A stretch of 64,000 nt of DNA from Prosapia bicincta (taxonomy: Eukaryota > Arthropoda > Insecta > Hemiptera > Cercopidae). Where the stretch lies: assembly GCA_036971475.1 (NCBI GenBank), contig JBAIZL010000001.1, positions 93,638,983-93,702,982 on the forward strand, read 5' to 3'. This document shows, piece after piece, positions 58,233-64,000 of the stretch (position 1 is its first letter; every line of letters starts with the position of its first letter). A program made the position numbers and the translations under genes. The notes beneath the pieces were generated by a model that was not told the origin of the DNA, did not search any database, and worked only from the letters and a program-made list of their open reading frames with translations.

Positions 58233-60097
58233 CAGTGAATCCCCTCAAATCCGAACTAATTGGGGCTATAGCTTGTTTGGGTTTGGAAACGTTCAGATTT
58301 CCCGAAAAAGTTCGGATTTTGAATTTGCTGTGTATTTTGCATTTGACAGAAATGCGTTTCTTATATACGAACAATATTAGAGCATTCATTATATATTTCT
58401 GTATCAATGCTGTACTGTAGGCCTTTTTCAAGATTTTATTTACAAATTTAAAGTGTTAATGCGACTAGACAAAGAGGAAAGTTTGCCAAAGATGGCGGTT
58501 GAATTTAGTGTTGGTAAGGCTAAAATAAGTGAGTGGAAAAAGAATGTAGCAAAAATTGAACAGTTTTGCAGTGATACAAATGAAAAGTCTTTGGAACGTC
58601 ATCAAACTCATGTTTCTGTGAATGAAAAAAATTGACGAAACTGGTTTTATGGTTTACACAAGAGAGGCAGAAAGGAGTAAAAAGGCATCATAGTTAAACG
58701 AATTAATGAACGGTGATTTGGAATTTAATGCTAGCAATGGATGGTTGGGTAGATGGAATAGAAGGCACGGAATTAGACAACTAACCTTAAGCGGGGAGAA
58801 GTTATCAGCTGTTAATCTTGGTAGAAAAGAATATTTAGACGAATTCACAGATTTGATTTCGTCTGAAAATTACTCACCACAGCAAGTGTATAATGCGGAC
58901 AACACTGGATTGATTTTGAAACCCCTTTCCACTAAAAGTCTTGCTTCTAAAAAAGAATCTTCTGCGCCAGGCTTTAAAACAAGCAAACAGCGTCTCACAG
59001 TTTTAGCCTGCAGTAACGCCGCAGGAACAAATAAGCTACCATTAATGGTGATTGGAAAATCCGCCAAGCCACAAGACCTTAACAATATGAACTTGAATGC
59101 TCTCCCTGTTCATTACAGAAAACAGTGTAACGCATCGATGACGGGTAATATTTTCAAGGAGTTGTTCAAAAATGAATTTGTTCCTTCAGTAACAAAATTT
59201 CATGAAAAAAATGGCCAGCCACCAAAAGCTCTACTTTTGATATACAATGCTCTTTCACATCCTTCAGACATGCAGTTGGTAAGTAAAGACATAAAAGCAA
59301 TTTTTCTCCCACCTAACGTAACATCGTTGCTTCAGCCAACGATCAAGGAGTGCTGCAGAACATAAAGCTGATCAACGGAAAAAAGCTTCTGCAAACATTA
59401 ATTGAAGAAGATTGTTCTCTTTCTATTCCAGAAAAAATTGAGACAACTACAATAAAGGATGTAATTTACTGGGCAGCTGAATCCTGGAATAATTCAGTAA
59501 CACTTTAGTGAAGAAATCTTGGAAGAAGCTCTGGTCTACCCTCGAATTTGTGGAAACACCACTTAGAACACGGAGTGGTGAAACTGAGCTTCTTCAAAGG
59601 GTACCAGGATGTGAAGATGCTGATGAAAGTTGCAGCTGCAACACCCAATGATGTTATACTAATGCGATGGTGGCGCAACATCTCATCCTCGGGAAGGTTT
59701 ACATCTCTTCGCCAGATGATGATTACTGTTTTAAGTGAAAAATATAGTTAATTATTAGTATCTTTTCTTTTTAAGTGAAACATATAGTTTAGTGTTTGTC
59801 TTTTTTATTTTCATTTTACTGTATATAAATTCTATTTTAATGAAGTGATACAGTAGTATAGTATGGGCCTTCGTATTATATCATGATTTTACAGTGTCAA
59901 TTCCAATATATTATTATCTCAGCCTGTTTTATGTAAGTAGCAAACTTTCTTTACAAATTTCATTAAATTTTAGATACTTTTTTAAAATTTGGTTTTCAGC
60001 AAATCATGTTCGGATTTCGCAGGAGTTCGAATTTCGCGGGGGTTCGGATTTCGCGAGGGTTCAGATTTCCGGGATTTGGATTTGAGGGGTTCTACTG
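58233..60097 (+). mobile_element. Tigger/pogo-type transposon, TA-flanked on the left
   Basis: Terminal repeats CAGTGAATCCCCTCAAATCC at 58233 and, as complement, CAGTAGAACCCCTCAAATCC ending at 60097. TA precedes the left end; the right flank is TT. Sub-terminal TTCGGATTT motifs occur at both ends. Confidence 0.9.
58453..59755 (+). pseudogene. Tigger/pogo transposase
   Basis: Helix-turn-helix start (PKMAVEFSVGKAKISEWKKN), stops near 58633 and 58678, then a long frame (58706-59365): second DNA-binding part (FNASNGWLGRWNRRHGI), DDE core with YNADNTGL (first Asp kept, Glu to Asn), TSKQRLTVLACSNAAGTNKL and LLIYNALSHP, where Tyr replaces the second catalytic Asp. A one-base loss at about 59337 shifts the frame within QP(M)DQGV; the product continues to about 59510. 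Inactive. Confidence 0.88.
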
Positions 60098-60099
60098 TT

Positions 60100-60930
60100 T
60101 TAACAATCATAACATTTAATATACAATAATACCTTACAAATAATTTCTTGTTAAGCAGGAAATACAGTGTTGAGATCACTTACGATCCATAATAGAAATA
60201 TGAAATTTGGTTGCAGAGAGATATTTCAAAAGTATTTTAACAATTGTCATTACTTACAGTGCATGTAAAAGATAATTTTACAAAGGTATAGTGAACTTTT
60301 TTAGGTTAGTTTACTTATAGTTGTATAGTGTACACTTGTAATTATATTAAATGCTCACCCGTAGAATAACCATTTGAATGGACACTGGTTCGTTGATGGT
60401 AAGGCATTTTTCTATTTGTATGGTCCTCTTCATATACACTGAAAAAAAATTAATAACAATATCTGTAATTTAATTTAATAGAAGCATATCTCTTTAAAAG
60501 TAACTACAGTTATTATTAACATAACAAATGATACAGTATTTAAATAAAAAACTAAAGTATATACAAACCAAAAAAAATTATTTCTTCAACTCGGGAATGA
60601 TAACACGTAATCTCTTGGACGACACTCGATAAAGAAAGTTTTGTAAGAGTGGTTAGGGTTGGTAGCAATGTTACTTTCAGTACCTTCCCTTCCTTAGCCA
60701 AGGTCAATTTGGATGGGGATTTCCGGTCATTTCCATGTTTCACTTCTATTTAGTGACCTGTCTGGCGTCTGTCAAACTACTCACACGACTTTTTCACTTT
60801 TGAGTGTAGTAATTTGTTTAACAGACTTTTCTTGTAAATAATTTTATTCTTAGAAACAGTGTACATATATTATTATTACCGTACGTGACATTTTAAATAC
60901 TACTTTTGAGATAGTTAAGGTTTTATCACA
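60100..60930. other. Intron around the 60.4-kb exon; no further feature
   Basis: 60590-60780 is GC-richer and may be the edge of the piggyBac remnant. I searched for an upstream EPS8 exon here and saw none. Confidence 0.4.
60359..60438 (-). CDS. EPS8: EPS8 exon: linker before the PTB domain
   Basis: Eighty-base exon: one base, 26 codons and a final G. A polypyrimidine tract and CAG precede 60438, and GTGAGC follows 60359. The peptide begins VYEEDHTNRKMPYHQ and is polar, like the disordered N-terminal segment of EPS8 proteins. The final G joins AT of the next exon to make an Asp codon. This is the most upstream exon I can support. Its first base completes a codon from an exon at higher coordinates that I could not find. 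Confidence 0.75.
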
Positions 60931-61390
60931 ACTAGAGGGAAATGAATATGATGAATATGATAGTTGTGGTAATGATAGCGGTTTGATTTGGAGAGGAAGA
61001 AAATGAAATTTCCGAACACAACATGGATACTAAAGCTGATGATATGGATATAGACTTGGATTGTATTCCTTTAGACGATGAAAATGGAATGCCAAGACAA
61101 CAAGGTAGGACGGAATGGAACCATGTGACTATGATGTTTAGACTACTGATACTTAACAAGGTATTTATCCATATATTATTAAATTTAGAAAGACAAAACC
61201 AGAAATTCAGTGGCAGAAAGATTAAATTTATATATCAAATTTTATAATGCCACTAAAGGTGCGGTAGACACTTTTGATGAAATGTCAATTTTGATGTCAT
61301 GTTCCCGAAGATGGCCTGTGAGTGTTTTCTATGGAATGGTGAACAGCATTCAAAAAATGTATAACTTTTGGATTTACAACATTTAAACAG
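60930..61390 (+). pseudogene. piggyBac transposase remnant
   Basis: An acidic N-terminal stretch (EYDEYDSCGNDSG, then DMDIDLDCIPLDDENG) is followed, after a gap, by FYNATKGAVDTFDEM, CSRRWPVSVFYGMVNSIQ (61240-61387). That block is the third catalytic Asp region of piggyBac (NATKGGVDTFDQM..RWPM..FY.M.N). The core between is deleted. Confidence 0.75.
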
Positions 61391-61394
61391 AAAG

Positions 61395-62225
61395 TCTGAT
61401 GGGTACGCTAAGATTGTAAGTAACTTTTTAAATAACTAAGTCAAAACATTTTCAATCACACTAGACGAGCTTTGTCAATGTTATAAATTGAACATGTTCT
61501 TAATTAGTTTAAAAACTATTGTTATATTAATTTAGAAATGTTTGTACATTGATCAGTGATTCACAAAGGTAAAGAAACTAGTCAATGGGGAATAGAAAGT
61601 TGCCGCTATTGGTAGAATACTAATAACTGATATTAAAGGATTATATTAGAGTTTATCCTTGAATAACTTTTTAATATTATTATTTGATTAATATTCTTTT
61701 ACTGTCATCTTTAGATTATTGCCAATTGTACTAAACACTAAATTACTTTAAAAACACTAACTCAATAAAGGAACACCCAATATAATATATACTTTTAAAA
61801 ACCAAAGTAAGGTGGCTGTTATATGAATAATTACACACAAGATTATTTTTAATTGAAATTTGAATACCAAGTTACTTTTTAAGTTTATCACCTACAAAGT
61901 TTACAATTTCATGACAGTGAATGTCTTTAATAAATTTCATACATAGCTGTTTTTTTTCAGAAATAATACCATCTTAAAATGGTAAATACAGAACAGACCG
62001 GAAACTGTTTTTATAAGGTATTTGTCTTTTTATATTCTAATTGCGGCCAGCCACTATTCACAGCATAATGAATTCATGTCATGAAAAAAAATAGCATAGG
62101 ATTTTTTTTTGGGCAAAAGTTGTATGTGGACTATAAAATATTCTATTATATATAATACAATTTCTTCCATCAAAGAGCATGACAAAGCATAGATGAGAGT
62201 ACTAATGTATTGTAGGGTGAAGAGA
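61395..62225. other. Intron, no recognisable feature
   Basis: AT-rich; nothing supportable. Confidence 0.55.
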
Positions 62226-62374
62226 TCATTGCCATGGGTTCCCAAACTGAGGGCCGCATCCCCCATGCAAGTCAGGGGGCAGAAGACCAGTTGGAAAATA
62301 ATAAGATAAATTCTCATTTAGTTAAAATTTAAGTACACAATTTATTAAAATTTACACTAAATTTAAAAAGAAAT

Positions 62375-62796
62375 TTGGCAAACTTGACTGAAGAGTTTAG
62401 CAAATACTTCCTCAACACTTGTAATAAGAATATTTACAGATTATCAGCTGACCCATTCAATGTCAACGTAGACTCCCTGCCAGAAGTTCTGCAAAATGAG
62501 GTTTTGAAAATGAAAAATGATTCCTCTACCAAATATGATTTTGACAAAATGGACAATTCTTCATTTTGGATAAAACACTTAAAAGTGTATCCCACAGTAT
62601 CGTAGGCAGCTCTTCGATTATACTTGCCTTTTTCAAGCACTTACTTGTGTAAAAAAGCATTTTCAGCACTTGTTGCAATAAAAGCAAAATATAGCAACAA
62701 ACTTGAGGTTGCTAATGACTTACGTTGTGCCCTTACTAAAATACAACCTCAAATATGCATGCTAGTGAAAAAAATGCAAGATCATCCGTCTCATTA
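62375..62796 (+). pseudogene. hAT transposase C-terminal dimerisation domain
   Basis: Reads NLTEEFSKYFLNTC, DPFNVNVDSLPEVLQNEVLK, FDKMDNSSFWIKHLKVYP, then after one stop AALRLYLPFSSTYLCKKAFS, NKLEVANDLRCALTKIQPQI, ending in DHPSH. This is the hAT C-terminus of SCAND3/ZBED5-type genes. Most of the protein is deleted. Confidence 0.82.
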
Positions 62797-63108
62797 ACAG
62801 ATTTTTCTCTTATCAGTTAAAATCTATCTTGCAAATTAAAACTTAAAATGTTATATGATGTTTCTTGTAAAAGTATCTTTAAATAAATTAATTAATTGTT
62901 TTTAATGTATATAATATTTGTTTCTTTTTCATATACCCATACCATTTACTTATAGTGTAAAGTGGAGGTGGCATAGGATGCTTTTGTTTCATATTGAAAT
63001 CTTGTTGCTGTTCATGATGAACTGGTTGTTAATTACTTATTACACTTTGCTATTACTTGCGGCCAGACTTGTTGTTAACTAAAGGTTGTTAAATTGTTAA
63101 CTTACACT

Positions 63109-63145
63109 TGGAGAAAACGTTTTCGTCTTACGACTTCTTCAACCA
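63109..63145 (-). ncRNA. Hammerhead motif, family i
   Basis: Possible helix I TTGG/CCAA, core TTGAAGA, unpaired A, helix II GTC/GAC with GTAA loop, GAAA, palindromic AACGTT. The core overlaps the last codons of the endonuclease frame. Confidence 0.6.
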
Positions 63146-63828
63146 ACTATTTTTGCCGCTAGGATTGTTGCAGTTGTGCTTCTTTGGTACCATTCTTCGA
63201 AAGTTAGAAGTAATGTGATCGAAGGGTATGTGTGATCTGTGCCGTGTTTGTTCATTTAGGATGTCATTTTTATGTGTGTTGCTATGTCTGTATATTTCAT
63301 ATTGTTCTAGTGTGTTCAATTTATGGCCTTTGTTGCATGTGTGGAGGATGCTCATGTTATTTTCCATACTATTGCATGAGTGTTTAGTGTCCATGAGGTG
63401 ATTTGCAAAGGTGGATTCAATAGTAGTGTGCAGTGCGATTCTATGTTCTTTATATCTTTCGGTGAAAGATCTGCCTGTTTGTCCAATATAGAATTTATTG
63501 CAGTTGTTGCATTTTAGTTTGTATACTCCTGGGTATTGTATATGTTGGTATTGTTATTAATGCTGTGTCTGATAGCCATTTGGCTTTTATTTGTTGTTCT
63601 GTAAGCTACATTGTATCCTGCTTTTTTGAATTGGTGTGCTATTTTATTTGTGAGCATGTTTATGTATATGAGGGTGATGAATTTCTTTGTGTTCATGTTT
63701 TTGTTGTTTGTGTTGTTGTTATTGTTCTTGTTGAGTATTTTTTTGTGTAGTTTGTCTATTAAATAATTGTCATATCCGTTTTTGTGAGCTAAATATCCTT
63801 TAGTTTCAAGAGGAGGGGCGTGTACCAA
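63109..63828 (-). pseudogene. PLE GIY-YIG fragment with ribozyme tail (family i)
   Basis: The minus strand reads NGYDNYLIDKLHKKILNK, TNKIAHQFKKAGYNVAYRTT, then NNCNKFYIGQTGRSFTERYK, LEQYEIYRHSNTHKNDILNE and a C-terminal tail that runs into the hammerhead. The GIY-YIG signature FYIGQTGR and the Glu in LEQYEIY are intact. 5'-truncated, with one frameshift near 63514. Confidence 0.85.
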
Positions 63829-64000
63829 AATGTTTGGGAACTCTTGGCCTAAACAGTTGATAGATTGTCAAATCTATCTATCCAACTGCCGTTGGAGGAT
63901 TTAATAAAACGGGAAGTCATTGATATTAACTCTAAAATACCGTTGAGTACAATTAACGGACATTAAATCCTTCATGGGCCATGGACAGTATGAATTCAAA

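Larger units (their letters stand above)
62230..63850 (+). mobile_element. hAT (ZBED/SCAND3-like) remnant with a nested PLE
   Basis: The left end holds GGGTTCCCAAACTGAGGG and the right end TGTTTGGGAACTC, matching hAT-type termini. I could not find a clear 8-bp duplication. Between them is a plus-strand transposase C-terminus and a minus-strand PLE. Confidence 0.6.

Noticed and set aside
60441..64000. First coding exon of EPS8
   Set aside because: Searched the minus strand for a frame ending in the right phase before GT; nothing convincing among the transposon remnants.

Overview
The window is AT-rich eukaryotic DNA: one host gene with very long introns, packed with decayed transposable elements. 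All host coding sequence I can support belongs to one minus-strand gene, an EPS8-family actin regulator (arouser in Drosophila). Nine internal exons run from 60438 down to 4915. Every junction is GT-AG and every split codon closes in phase. The first exon(s) lie above 60438 or outside the window, and the exon finishing the SH3 domain lies below position 1. Intron density, low GC and the repeat content suggest an arthropod, perhaps a chelicerate with a large genome such as a horseshoe crab. That taxonomic guess is inference only.

The introns are dominated by Penelope-like retroelements (PLEs), with reverse transcriptase and GIY-YIG endonuclease fragments, and by short inverted-repeat (fold-back) elements derived from their terminal repeats. 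Most carry a hammerhead ribozyme (HHR) motif: a seven-base core, one unpaired base, helix II, GAAA, a short self-complementary helix III, and a cleavage-site base. I found about sixteen families, labelled a to q here. The best are 23238-23286 and its mirror 23092-23140, 26067-26108 and 26123-26164, 16935-16977, 2014-2055, and 20581-20625.

Layout. 0.3-3.2 kb: three PLE fold-backs, two around GIY-YIG remnants. 3.2-4.2 kb: a 136-bp tandem repeat and an integrase remnant. 4.9-7.7 kb: two EPS8 exons. 8.3-9.8 kb: decayed PLEs. 10-12.2 kb: T-rich sequence, possibly a TTAA-flanked element. 13.0, 15.8 and 20.9 kb: EPS8 exons. 15.9-19.1 kb: a Jockey-like retrotransposon split by a Tigger/pogo transposon that itself holds a 108-bp HHR insertion. 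21.8-26.2 kb: two PLEs in series, one interrupted by an HHR fold-back with a 14-bp target duplication. 26.5-33.6 kb: many HHR fragments and AT microsatellites. 34-38 kb: featureless intron. 38.2-42.5 kb: PLE pieces and a non-LTR RNase H remnant. 43.9 and 48.7 kb: EPS8 exons. 44.2-45.6 kb: a second Tigger-type element. 49.4-50.0 kb: a 158-bp tandem array. 50.8-51.9 kb: an LTR-retrotransposon gag/protease remnant. 52.5-56.1 kb: a Tigger remnant holding an hAT element. 56.7 and 60.4 kb: EPS8 exons. 58.2-60.1 kb: another Tigger-type element. 60.9-61.4 kb: a piggyBac remnant. 62.2-63.85 kb: an hAT remnant with a nested PLE.

The most notable signal is the ribozyme set. In many families the conserved C3-G8 core pair appears as U3 with A8, as if the two sites covary, and helix III is palindromic in nearly every family, as expected for ribozymes acting as dimers. 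No tRNA, rRNA or CRISPR array was seen.
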